The translations under genes were made by a program, and so were the position numbers. Shown here piece after piece: positions 35,725-42,830 of a stretch of 64,000 nucleotides of DNA. Source of the DNA: JBHIBC01 sp046758905 (GTDB taxonomy: Bacteria > Acidobacteriota > Polarisedimenticolia > Gp22-AA2); assembly GCA_046758905.1 (NCBI GenBank), contig JBHIBC010000005.1, forward strand, positions 1-64,000, read 5' to 3'. The notes under the pieces were generated by a model. That model ran no database searches and was not told the DNA's origin. It saw only the letters and a program-made list of their open reading frames with translations. Each line of letters opens with the position of its first letter. Positions within the stretch are counted from its first letter, which is position 1.

Positions 35725-36492
35725 TTGAGCGGTTCCGATCTCGATGTCAGCCGCGACCGGTTCGACGCGGTCCTGCTCGACCTCGACGGCGTCCTGACGG
35801 CGACCGCCCGGATGCACGCGGCCTGCTGGAAGGCGATGTTCGACGCCTTCCTCAGCCGCCGGGCGGCGGCACGGGGAGAGCCGTTCGAGCCGTTCGACGC
35901 ACAGTCCGACTACAGGCTGTACGTGGACGGGAGGCCCCGCTACGAGGGCGTGCGCAGCTTCCTCGAGTCCCGGAGCATCGGGCTGCCACACGGCGATCCC
36001 GCCGACCCCCCGGACGCCGAGACGATCTGCGGCCTGGGGAACCGCAAGAACGACCTGGTCAGGGAGGCGATCGCGTCGGGCGGGGTCGAGGTCTACGACG
36101 ACTCCGTGGCCTGGGTCCGGCGGCTCCGCGATGCGGGGATCAGGACGGCGGTGGTCTCCTCGAGCCGCAACTGCGAGGCCATCCTGCGCGCCGCGGGGAT
36201 CGCCGGCCTGTTCGACCTGCGGCTCGACGGGGAGGAGGCCGCCCGGCGCCGGCTGGCCGGCAAGCCGGCCCCCGACACCTTTCTGGAGGCCGCGAGACGG
36301 CTCGGGGTCGAGCCGCGGCGGGCCGTGGTCGTCGAGGATGCCATCTCCGGCGTCCGGGCCGGCCGCGCCGGCGGATTCGGCCTGGTGATCGGCCTCGCGC
36401 GGCAAGGGGACGCCGAGGCGCTCAGGCGCGCCGGCGCCGATCTCGTGGTGCGCGAGCTGGGCGAGCTCCTCCCGGGGCGGACCGCGGTGTGA
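35725..36492 (+). CDS. HAD-family phosphatase, beta-phosphoglucomutase-like
   Basis: Haloacid-dehalogenase superfamily phosphatase/phosphomutase of 255 aa. Motif 1 is LLDLDGVLTATARMH (nucleophile Asp19, acid/base Asp21), motif 2 VVSSS, motif 3 GKPAPDTFLEAARRLG and motif 4 VVEDAISGVRAGRAGGFGLVIGL. The cap spans about 30-130 and contains FDAQSDYRLYVDGRPRYEGVRSFLESRSI, typical of trehalose/maltose-linked beta-phosphoglucomutase family hydrolases. The TTG at 35725 is the best start because GAGGGAGG lies 8 bp upstream. The substrate is probably a sugar phosphate. It stands alone, just upstream of the tRNA gene. Confidence 0.85.
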   Translation: MSGSDLDVSRDRFDAVLLDLDGVLTATARMHAACWKAMFDAFLSRRAAARGEPFEPFDAQSDYRLYVDGRPRYEGVRSFLESRSIGLPHGDPADPPDAETICGLGNRKNDLVREAIASGGVEVYDDSVAWVRRLRDAGIRTAVVSSSRNCEAILRAAGIAGLFDLRLDGEEAARRRLAGKPAPDTFLEAARRLGVEPRRAVVVEDAISGVRAGRAGGFGLVIGLARQGDAEALRRAGADLVVRELGELLPGRTAV

Positions 36493-36528
36493 TCCGCGCG
36501 GGCCGCGCGCCGGGCTCGCGTCCTGGTA

Positions 36529-36534
36529 TATGAT
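36529..36534 (+). promoter_or_regulatory. Possible -10 box upstream of the tRNA gene
   Basis: TATGAT (36529-36534), preceded by TGGTA, lies about 60 bp before the tRNA. No convincing -35 is seen at 16-18 bp, so this may be an extended -10 promoter. Confidence 0.35.
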
Positions 36535-36592
36535 TCAGATCGGCGCGAGCGCGCGACGGGGCGCGCGGATCTGGTCCGGGCCACCCGAGCGC

Positions 36593-36667
36593 GGGCCCAT
36601 AGCTCAGTCCGGTAAGAGCAGCTGACTCATAATCAGTTGGTCCCTGGTTCGAATCCAGGTGGGCCCA
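36593..36667 (+). tRNA. tRNA with CAT anticodon (Ile2 or elongator Met)
   Basis: Full cloverleaf: acceptor GGGCCCA/TGGGCCC, D-arm GCTC/GAGC, anticodon stem GCTGA/TCAGT with loop CTCATAA (anticodon 36628-36630), T-arm CCTGG/CCAGG with TTCGAAT loop. G1-C72 pairing excludes initiator tRNA. The acceptor and loop resemble bacterial tRNA-Ile2 (read as AUA after lysidine modification), but elongator tRNA-Met shares the CAT anticodon; distinguishing them requires a search. The genome reads ACCG after the acceptor stem, so a full CCA is not encoded. Confidence 0.93.
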
Positions 36668-36670
36668 CCG

Positions 36671-36719
36671 ACCGCTCCCTTCCCCCGGTCCGGCGTTCCG
36701 CGTTCCCGGGGAGGGCGGT
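36671..36719. terminator. Imperfect GC hairpin after the tRNA
   Basis: ACCGCTCCCTTCCCCCGG (36671-36688) pairs imperfectly with CCGGGGAGGGCGGT (36706-36719). It lies between the tRNA and the convergent DUF1579 gene and could terminate either. No T-tract. Confidence 0.35.
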
Positions 36720-36730
36720 CCCGCGACCGC

Positions 36731-37363
36731 TCAGGCTCCCTTCCTCCGCGTGTAGACGATCTCCAGGTTCTTGAATTCCTTCCCGTCGGGGGTCGTGGCG
36801 AACATCTCGACGACGTACTTGTCGTCGCTGATGATCCGGGTGATCGACCGCATGGTCTCCTCCGAGCCGGTGGCCGGGTTGATGTAGCTCCCGCTCATCC
36901 GCAGGACCTTCCCGTCCTCCTCGCAGGTCCCCTCGCTCGGGTACATGAAGGTGCCCATCGAGTCGATCCAGATGTCGGTGTGCTTGCGCTTGAGGTTGTC
37001 GTACCCGCTGATGCCGATCCCCTCGAACTTCTGGCCCATGTACTCGCCCGTGAAGGTCGTCTGGAGGAAGCGGCCGCCGAGCGCCAGCTTTTGGACCGCC
37101 GTCCCTCTCGAGACCGTCGGCTCCGCGTCCGGGCCGCCCGTCCAGTTCTTCACCACGGCGTCCCATGTGCCGGCGAGCTTGGCGAGATGCGCGTGGTGCT
37201 CGCCGGGCTGGGCGTACTTGGCGAACGCCGCCATGATGTCCTGCTGCTCGGGACTCGCTCCGGCCTTCTCGCCCGTCTCCCGCCCGCCGGCCAGAGCCGG
37301 GCCGGAGGCGAGAAGGGCGACGCCGACGAGCGCCGTCACTGTGAGAAGAGATCCTGTCCTCAT
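36731..37363 (-). CDS. Exported DUF1579 protein
   Basis: Secreted protein of 210 aa. Signal peptide 1-25 ends at GPALAGG. The mature part has the DUF1579 opening HHAHLAKLAGTWDAVVKNW and repeated lipocalin-like beta strands: RGTAVQKLALGGRFLQTTFTGEYMGQKFEGIGISGYDNLKRKHTDIWIDSMGTFM. The family's function is unknown; a lipid- or small-molecule-binding role is only a guess from the beta-barrel pattern. GGGAGGG lies 5 bp upstream of the ATG. It stands alone with its own promoter. Confidence 0.88.
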   Translation of the reverse strand: MRTGSLLTVTALVGVALLASGPALAGGRETGEKAGASPEQQDIMAAFAKYAQPGEHHAHLAKLAGTWDAVVKNWTGGPDAEPTVSRGTAVQKLALGGRFLQTTFTGEYMGQKFEGIGISGYDNLKRKHTDIWIDSMGTFMYPSEGTCEEDGKVLRMSGSYINPATGSEETMRSITRIISDDKYVVEMFATTPDGKEFKNLEIVYTRRKGA

Positions 37364-37431
37364 GGAGACCCTCCCTGAATGGCTCCGCGGACGGAGGAGC
37401 CGGGGAAGCGACTTGCGAGTGGAACGGGCGC

Positions 37432-37461
37432 AGGCTAGCCCGGGAGCTCCCGCCGCGTCAA
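37432..37461 (-). promoter_or_regulatory. Promoter of the DUF1579 gene
   Basis: On the minus strand TTGACG (37456-37461), 18-bp spacer, TAGCCT (37432-37437), about 70 bp before the ATG. Confidence 0.5.
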
Positions 37462-37559
37462 GAGGCCGACCCCGCGGGGCCGGGCGTATACTTCGGGCCG
37501 CCCATCTCGCACCGACCCGGGGGGCGCGCGCCGACCCCTTCGGAGAACAGGAGGGCACC

Positions 37560-39227
37560 ATGAACCGGGACCGATTCTCGGCCGAAACGCTCGTCTACGT
37601 CCTCGTCGGGATCGTCTTTCTGTGGATCTTCATCGCCTATTATCCGGCGGCCTTCCCGCAGGCCTCGATCCGCCTGGGCGTGACGCGCGACGAGGCCCGT
37701 CGGATCGCCGCCCGCTTCCTCGAGGAGCGCGGCTACGACCTCTCCGGGTACGAGAGCGCCGTGGTCTTCGACGCCGACAACACCGGGGCCGTCTTCCTGC
37801 AGAAGACGCAGGGGATGGAGCGGGCCAACCGGCTGATGGAGGGGGACGTGCCGATCTGGCGCTGGCGCTGCCGCTGGTTCCGCTCCGCTGAGAAGGAGGA
37901 GTACCGCGTCTACGTCGACCCGTCCGGGGAGGTGATCCGCTTCCTGCACGCGATCGAGGACGACAAGGAGGGCGCCACCATCCCGCAGGAGGAGGGCGAG
38001 ACGATGGCGTCGGAGTTCGTGGCGGGCGTGATGGGGATCGACCTGTCGGAGTACGAGCGGGTGGAAGCGTCCACCAAGAAGCAGGAGAACCGGACCGACC
38101 ATCACTTCGAGTGGAAGAGGACCGGCTTCGAGATCGCCTGGAAGGGGGGGGACCCCGAGGCCGGGACGGGGACCCTGCGGGTGCGGGCGAGCGTGCGCGG
38201 GGACGAGGTCGGCGGCGTGCGGCGCTATTTCAAGACCCCGGAGGCGTTCGCCCGCGAATTCGAGAAGGTCCAGTCGCGGGGGGTGCTGCTCGCGCTCATC
38301 AGCACCGTCCTGATGTTCCTGACCGGCGTCGCGGCGCTGGTGGTGTTCATCATCAAGTACAAGGCGGGCGCCATCCACTGGCGGTTCGCCCTCGTGTTCG
38401 CGGGGCTGATCATGGCGCTGTACACGCTGCACACCCTCAACGCCTTCCCCGTGGTCAAGTCGAGCTACCAGACGACCATGGACTACGCCGTGTTCGTCGG
38501 CATCGTGGCGGCCGCGACCGTGCTGGTGAGCGTGATCTACGGCGGGTTCATCCTGTTCACCGGCGCCTCCGGCCACGCCCTGACCCGCGACCTGTACCCG
38601 AGCAGCCTGGGGACGCTCGAGCGGCTGCTGCGGGGGCGGATCTTCACCCGCTCGTTCTTCTTCTCCTCGGTCCGCGGCTACGCGCTGGCGTTCTTCTTCC
38701 TCGGCTACGTGACCCTGTTCTACTTGTTCGGACGCCGGTACCTGGGCGTCTTCCTGCCCGCCGAGGGGCCGTACTCGAACCTGCTCGGGACCCACCTGCC
38801 GTGGCTGGCGCCGCTGGCGGTCTCGCTGCTCGCGGCGGTGTCGGAGGAGTTCGTCTCCCGCCTGTTCTCGATCTCCTTCCTGAAGCGCTACCTGAGGCTG
38901 ACCTGGCTGGCCCTGCTGATCCCGGCGGCCATCTGGGCCTTCGCACACTCCAGCTATCCGGTGTTCCCCGTCTACGTGCGGGGGATCGAGCTGACGATCG
39001 CGGGGGTGATCTTCGGGATATTCTTCCTGCGGTTCAACATCATGACCTGCGTCGTGGCCCACTACGTGATCGACGCGGTGTTCCTCGGGATGCCGCTGCT
39101 CCGGTCGGGACACACCTACTACGTCGTCACCGGCGCCGTCGTCTGCCTGCTCGCGGCGGTCCCGCTCCTGGTCGGGATGACCGGGATGGCGCGCAACGAG
39201 CCGGATTCGGGCCCGGCCGCGGCGTAG
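37560..39227 (+). CDS. CPBP (Rce1-like) intramembrane protease with extracytoplasmic domain
   Basis: Integral-membrane glutamic protease of 555 aa. One N-terminal helix (about 9-27) is followed by a soluble domain (about 40-235: VTRDEARRIAARFLEERGYDLSGY..., repeated as EGETMASEFVAGVMGIDLSEY). The C-terminal membrane part (about 245-540) contains the CPBP motifs E429-E430-FVSR434, FAHSSYP and HYVIDAVF, which form the active site in Rce1 and CPBP enzymes. Most CPBP proteins lack such a large first domain. AGGAGG lies 6 bp before the ATG. A TATACT (37487-37492) upstream may be its -10. Substrates (prenylated proteins, bacteriocins) are not predictable. Confidence 0.88.
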   Translation: MNRDRFSAETLVYVLVGIVFLWIFIAYYPAAFPQASIRLGVTRDEARRIAARFLEERGYDLSGYESAVVFDADNTGAVFLQKTQGMERANRLMEGDVPIWRWRCRWFRSAEKEEYRVYVDPSGEVIRFLHAIEDDKEGATIPQEEGETMASEFVAGVMGIDLSEYERVEASTKKQENRTDHHFEWKRTGFEIAWKGGDPEAGTGTLRVRASVRGDEVGGVRRYFKTPEAFAREFEKVQSRGVLLALISTVLMFLTGVAALVVFIIKYKAGAIHWRFALVFAGLIMALYTLHTLNAFPVVKSSYQTTMDYAVFVGIVAAATVLVSVIYGGFILFTGASGHALTRDLYPSSLGTLERLLRGRIFTRSFFFSSVRGYALAFFFLGYVTLFYLFGRRYLGVFLPAEGPYSNLLGTHLPWLAPLAVSLLAAVSEEFVSRLFSISFLKRYLRLTWLALLIPAAIWAFAHSSYPVFPVYVRGIELTIAGVIFGIFFLRFNIMTCVVAHYVIDAVFLGMPLLRSGHTYYVVTGAVVCLLAAVPLLVGMTGMARNEPDSGPAAA

Positions 39228-39267
39228 GGGATCCTCGCGGGCGGCGCGGACGGAGGGCTCGATCGCG

Positions 39268-39292
39268 CCCCGCCGGCTCATCCGGCGAGGGG
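39268..39292. terminator. Hairpin between CPBP and AlaDH-like genes
   Basis: CCCCGCCGG (39268-39276) pairs with CCGGC-ga-GGGG (39282-39292), with a 5-nt loop and a 2-nt bulge, lying between two convergent genes. Confidence 0.5.
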
Positions 39293-39335
39293 AGATCGGC
39301 AGGGCCGGCCGGAGCGTCCAGGGAAGGGTCGAGCC

Positions 39336-40478
39336 TCACGCTCGCCGGGACTCCCGGCCCCGCTGCAGCCAGAAGCGGAGTCCCCCCCGGTGCAGGGCGC
39401 GCTCGAAGTGGTCGCCGTCGGGCGACAGCCCGTCGTATCCGCGGCGCAGCAGGACCTCGATCATCGGCTCGAGCTGCCGGCCGTAGCGGCGCATGCAGGC
39501 CTCGGGATGGATCCCGGGCCAGGAGTAGCACGACACGACCGTGCGGCGGTGCCCGGAGGGGATGGAGGGCGGGACGGTGGCGTCCCAGTCCGGGTCGTCC
39601 GGGGCGAACAGGTACTTGTCGAGGTTCCCCTGCGGGATGCCCTCCAGGCCGCGCACCACCGGCGGGTCGGTGTCGAGCGTGTACGGATCGACCGCCAGGT
39701 CGGCGACCACGGCGTGCTCCGGGAGCCAGCCCAGCCAGGCGTTCGGGATCACCGGCACGGATGGGTCGTAGCGCTGGCTGGCGTCGACCAGGACGTCGGT
39801 GCGGCGCATCAGCCGCTCCATGGTGGCGGCGTGGACCGTCCTGTTGCGGCCGGCGGTCAGGACGATGACGCCCGGGCCGCCGCCCTCGATGTGCCGGTTG
39901 TTGCGCTCGACGCTCCCGAGCTTGGTCGCGGCGTCGACCGCGTCCTTCCCGACCATCCCGGAGCCGAGGACCAGCACCCGGATCGGGCCGCCGTCCGGCT
40001 TCATGAGCCCGGGGCAGCGCCGCTCCAGCACGTCGAAGGCCGCCTCCAGGCCGTTCCAGGCCACCGCCCGCATGTTCTCCACCAGGCGCTCGCTCGAGTC
40101 GTTCTCGATCCCGTCGAGCGAGATCGCCCGCAGCCCCAGCTCCCGGAGCAGGGCGACGCGCCGCGGGCGGGTCGGGAAGTGCAGCATCGAGATGAGGCAG
40201 CCCCCCCGGCGCAGCAGGCTGAGCTCGCGCGGCTCGGGCGAGCGCAGCACGAGCACCAGATCCTGACCGAAGGCCTCCTCCCGCGAGCACTCCCGCACGG
40301 CCGCGCCGGCGCGCCGGTAGTCGTCGAGGCTGTATCCGGAGCGCGAGCCGCACCCCGCCTCGAGGTGCGCGGTCACCCCCCGCCGGGCGAGGCGCCGGAC
40401 GAACTCCGGGAGGAAGGCGCGCCGCTCCCCCCGCTCCTTCATCATGCGCGGGAAGCCGATCGTCCTCGGCAGGCTCAC
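39336..40478 (-). CDS. Alanine-dehydrogenase/PNT-like protein, intact copy
   Basis: Protein of 380 aa resembling the AlaDh/PNT superfamily, with an N-terminal substrate domain starting TIGFPRMMKERGERRAFLPEFVRRL. The segment ISMLHFPTRPRRVALLRELGLRAISLDGIEND matches the alanine dehydrogenase N-terminus. The NAD-binding part begins IRVLVLGSGMVGKDAVDAATKLG (G-x-G-x-x-G). The C-terminus (VVSCYSWPGIHPEACMRRYGRQLEPMI) is unlike classical AlaDH. It is likely a lysine/ornithine- or amino-acid-linked NAD(P) oxidoreductase, substrate unknown. GTG 40478 overlaps the upstream paralogue's TGA (GTGA), so they were a coupled tandem pair. Confidence 0.75.
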   Translation of the reverse strand: MSLPRTIGFPRMMKERGERRAFLPEFVRRLARRGVTAHLEAGCGSRSGYSLDDYRRAGAAVRECSREEAFGQDLVLVLRSPEPRELSLLRRGGCLISMLHFPTRPRRVALLRELGLRAISLDGIENDSSERLVENMRAVAWNGLEAAFDVLERRCPGLMKPDGGPIRVLVLGSGMVGKDAVDAATKLGSVERNNRHIEGGGPGVIVLTAGRNRTVHAATMERLMRRTDVLVDASQRYDPSVPVIPNAWLGWLPEHAVVADLAVDPYTLDTDPPVVRGLEGIPQGNLDKYLFAPDDPDWDATVPPSIPSGHRRTVVSCYSWPGIHPEACMRRYGRQLEPMIEVLLRRGYDGLSPDGDHFERALHRGGLRFWLQRGRESRRA

Positions 40479-41663
40479 GACGGGAGCCTCGCGGCCGCCG
40501 GCGGCGCGCCCCCGCCGGCCGCCGAGGTCGTGCGGCTCGCGGGCGGCAGGCGGGACAGCCGCGCCCGCGCGATCGCCCGCTCGAAGAACTTCCCTGCCGG
40601 TGAGATCTCGGCGACGCCGCCCTTCTCGATCAGCACGCGCAGGATCGGCCGCAGCTGCCGGCCGTAGACCTCCATGCACTCGCGAGGATACAGGCCCGGC
40701 CAGGAGTAGCAGGAGACGACGTGACGGCGGTGCCGGCGATCCAGCATCGGGGGGAGATCGTCGAACGCCGGATCGTCGGGCGCGAAGACGTACCCGTCGA
40801 GGTCCCCCTGCGGGATCCCCTCGATCCCCTTGACGAGGGGAGGGTCGCTCGCGAGGTCGTAGGGGTCGACCGACAGATCCAGGATGACGGCGTGCCGCGG
40901 AAGGTACGCGATCCAGCGGTTCGGGATGATCGGGCGGCTGGGGTCGGGCCGCCGCGTCGCGTCCACCAGGACGTCGGTGCGCTCCAGGATCTCCCGCATC
41001 AGCGCCGCGTGGGCGGTGATGTCGTGGTCCACCACACTGACCTGCACCCCCGGGGACGCCCGCGGCGGCCAGCCGCGCCCGCAGCTCCTCGTCGCCGTAG
41101 CGGACCGCCGCGCGCACCGCGCGGCTCCCCACGGCCCCCGCCCCCAGCACGCTCACGCGGATCGGCGGCCGCGCCGGGTCGTCGAGCCGGCCGCCGGGAT
41201 AGGTCCCGCGCAGGGTCCGGAACGCCGTCTGGATGCCGTTCCAGGCGACCGCGGGCAGGTTCTCGACGAGGCGCCGCCCGGTGTCGTCGCTGATGGCGTC
41301 GAGCGAGATCGCCTCGAGGCCGAGCGAGCGCAAAAGCTCCGCGCGCTACGGCCGGGTCGGGAAGTGCAGCATGGACATCAGGCATGCGCCGCGCCGCATC
41401 GAGCGGATGTCCTCGTCGCGCGGGCAGCGCAGCACCAGGACGTAGTCCTGCCGGAAGGTCTCCTCGCGGGAGGCGAGGCGGGCCCCCGGTGCGGTCTCCA
41501 GATAGTCGCGCTCGTCGAACCCCATCCCGGAGCCGTAGCCGCGCTCCAAGACGGCCGCGGCCCCCCGGCGCTGGAGCAGGGAGATGAACTGCGGCAGGAA
41601 ATCGCGCCGCTCCCCGGGCTCCTCCCGCATCCGGGGGAAGCCGACCCGCAGTCTCGGTGTCAT
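40475..41663 (-). pseudogene. Broken tandem paralogue of the AlaDH-like gene
   Basis: A second copy lies directly upstream on the same strand. It starts at ATG 41663 after GGGAGG and reads PRLRVGFPRMREEPGERRDFLPQ. An in-frame TAG (41346-41348) interrupts LHFPTRP*RAELLRSLGLEAISLDAI where the intact copy has Arg. Then at a C/G-run near 41045-41060 the frame shifts: LAAAG continues as PGVQVSVVDHDITAHAALMREIL in another frame. Both lesions lie in regions alignable to the neighbour, so the protein cannot be made as one chain. The 3' part still ends in the GTGA coupling to the next gene. A sequencing error could explain the frameshift, but two defects favour a real pseudogene. Confidence 0.75.
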
Positions 41664-41737
41664 CTCCCTCCCCGGGCGCCGCGCGGCCGCGCTCCGGCGG
41701 CGTCCGTCCGGCGCGCCGTCCGCTCCCTCGGGGGCCT

Positions 41738-42568
41738 CTACGCCGCCGGCTTGCGGTACTTGTGCACGAACCGGTGGATGAAGTAGCGGTGGATCGGGGC
41801 GTCGTCCTCCCGCCCGTCGAAGTCGTAGGTGTCGCCGGGGTTCACCAGCAGGTCGGATGTCCCGGCCAGCTCGAACCCGGCCGCGGTGATCTCCCGGATC
41901 ACCAGGTCCTCGTTGATCCGGTGGTACGGCTCGTCCACCCCCTCCTTGGGCGTGTACGCCTCGACCACCCCGAGGATGCCGCCCGGCTTGAGGGCCCGCA
42001 GCAGCTCCGGCAGGACCGCGGTGCGCGCCGCCTCGTCCCCGAGGTCGTGATAGTTGCGGACCGTGATCATCACGTCGATGCTGTCGTCCGCCAGCTCGCT
42101 CAGGGGGCCGACGATCTCGACGTTTCTCAGCCCCCCGGCCTCGATCCGCTCGTTCAGCGCCTCGCGGACCCGCTGCTCGTACTTCTCCTGCGTGTAGAGC
42201 GGCCCGAGCACGGCCACGACCTTCCCGTCGTCTCCGACCAGGAAGGAGAGGAGGTGGGTGTGGTAGCCGCGGCCCGGCCAGACGTCGGCGACGGTCATGC
42301 CCGGCCTGATGCCGAAGAACTCATACACCTCGATCGGCTTGAACCCGCCGTCGCGGTAACGGTCGTCCTCGGTGCGGGACGGGTGGTCGAGCACGCTCCG
42401 GTCGAGGGCCTGCGCCCTGTGCGCCGGCTCCGCCGGCTCTTCCGGCTGCTGCTTCACCTCCACCGTGCACGCCGCCCCGGCGGCCCACAGGAGCGTCAGG
42501 CAGGCCAGCGCGAGCAGCCGAGGCGCGGCGCCGCGGCGACGGGACCCATCGAGACACGCTTCGGACAT
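41738..42568 (-). CDS. Exported class I methyltransferase-like protein
   Basis: Protein of 276 aa. The start at 42568 has AGGAGG 6 bp upstream; the residues then form a signal-peptide-like sequence with a lipobox-like AGAAC (about residue 34). The mature part is a Rossmann methyltransferase: motif I VADVWPGRGYHTHLLSFLVGDDGKVVAVLG, motif II SIDVMITVRNYHDLG, motif III LLRALKPGGILGVVEAYTP, and a C-terminal HRINEDLVIREITAAGFELAG. SAM is normally cytosolic, so an exported version is odd; either export is not real or it uses another ligand. Function unknown beyond the fold. Confidence 0.8.
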   Translation of the reverse strand: MSEACLDGSRRRGAAPRLLALACLTLLWAAGAACTVEVKQQPEEPAEPAHRAQALDRSVLDHPSRTEDDRYRDGGFKPIEVYEFFGIRPGMTVADVWPGRGYHTHLLSFLVGDDGKVVAVLGPLYTQEKYEQRVREALNERIEAGGLRNVEIVGPLSELADDSIDVMITVRNYHDLGDEAARTAVLPELLRALKPGGILGVVEAYTPKEGVDEPYHRINEDLVIREITAAGFELAGTSDLLVNPGDTYDFDGREDDAPIHRYFIHRFVHKYRKPAA

Positions 42569-42761
42569 GGGAGTCCTCCTTGCTTCATGGGACATGGTTT
42601 GTCGGCCTCGTGAGGGCCATAGGGTAGGCGGATCCGGCTCTGCTGTCCAGGCCGGCCGGGACGGGCCGGCGCCCCGTTCGGCGTCCGTCCTTACGGGGGC
42701 GCGGCCCGGTCGTATCCTCCGAGGTCGAGCCGGCGAGTCCGTCCTCTATCAGCGATGCCGT

Positions 42762-42811
42762 CCGGCCCGCGCCGAGGGGACGGCCCGCGCCGAATGGACG
42801 GCCCGCGCCGG
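42762..42811 (+). repeat. Short 18-bp tandem repeats upstream of the sulfatase-fold gene
   Basis: Three units with period 18 bp: 42762-42779, 42780-42797 and a partial at 42798-42811. The core shared by all is CGGCCCGCGCCG. They lie within the 262-bp divergent intergenic region, about 20 bp before the sulfatase-fold GTG. Confidence 0.6.
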
Positions 42812-42830
42812 CCGCCGGGAGGGCCCGAAC

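Noticed and set aside
36593..36667. Initiator tRNA-fMet because of the CAT anticodon
   Set aside because: G1-C72 pairing in the acceptor stem; initiator tRNAs have an unpaired first base.
41346..41348. The in-frame TAG as a recoded codon (for example pyrrolysine)
   Set aside because: A second lesion (frameshift near 41050) exists in the same copy, no recoding element is visible, and an intact paralogue lies next door. Decay is simpler.
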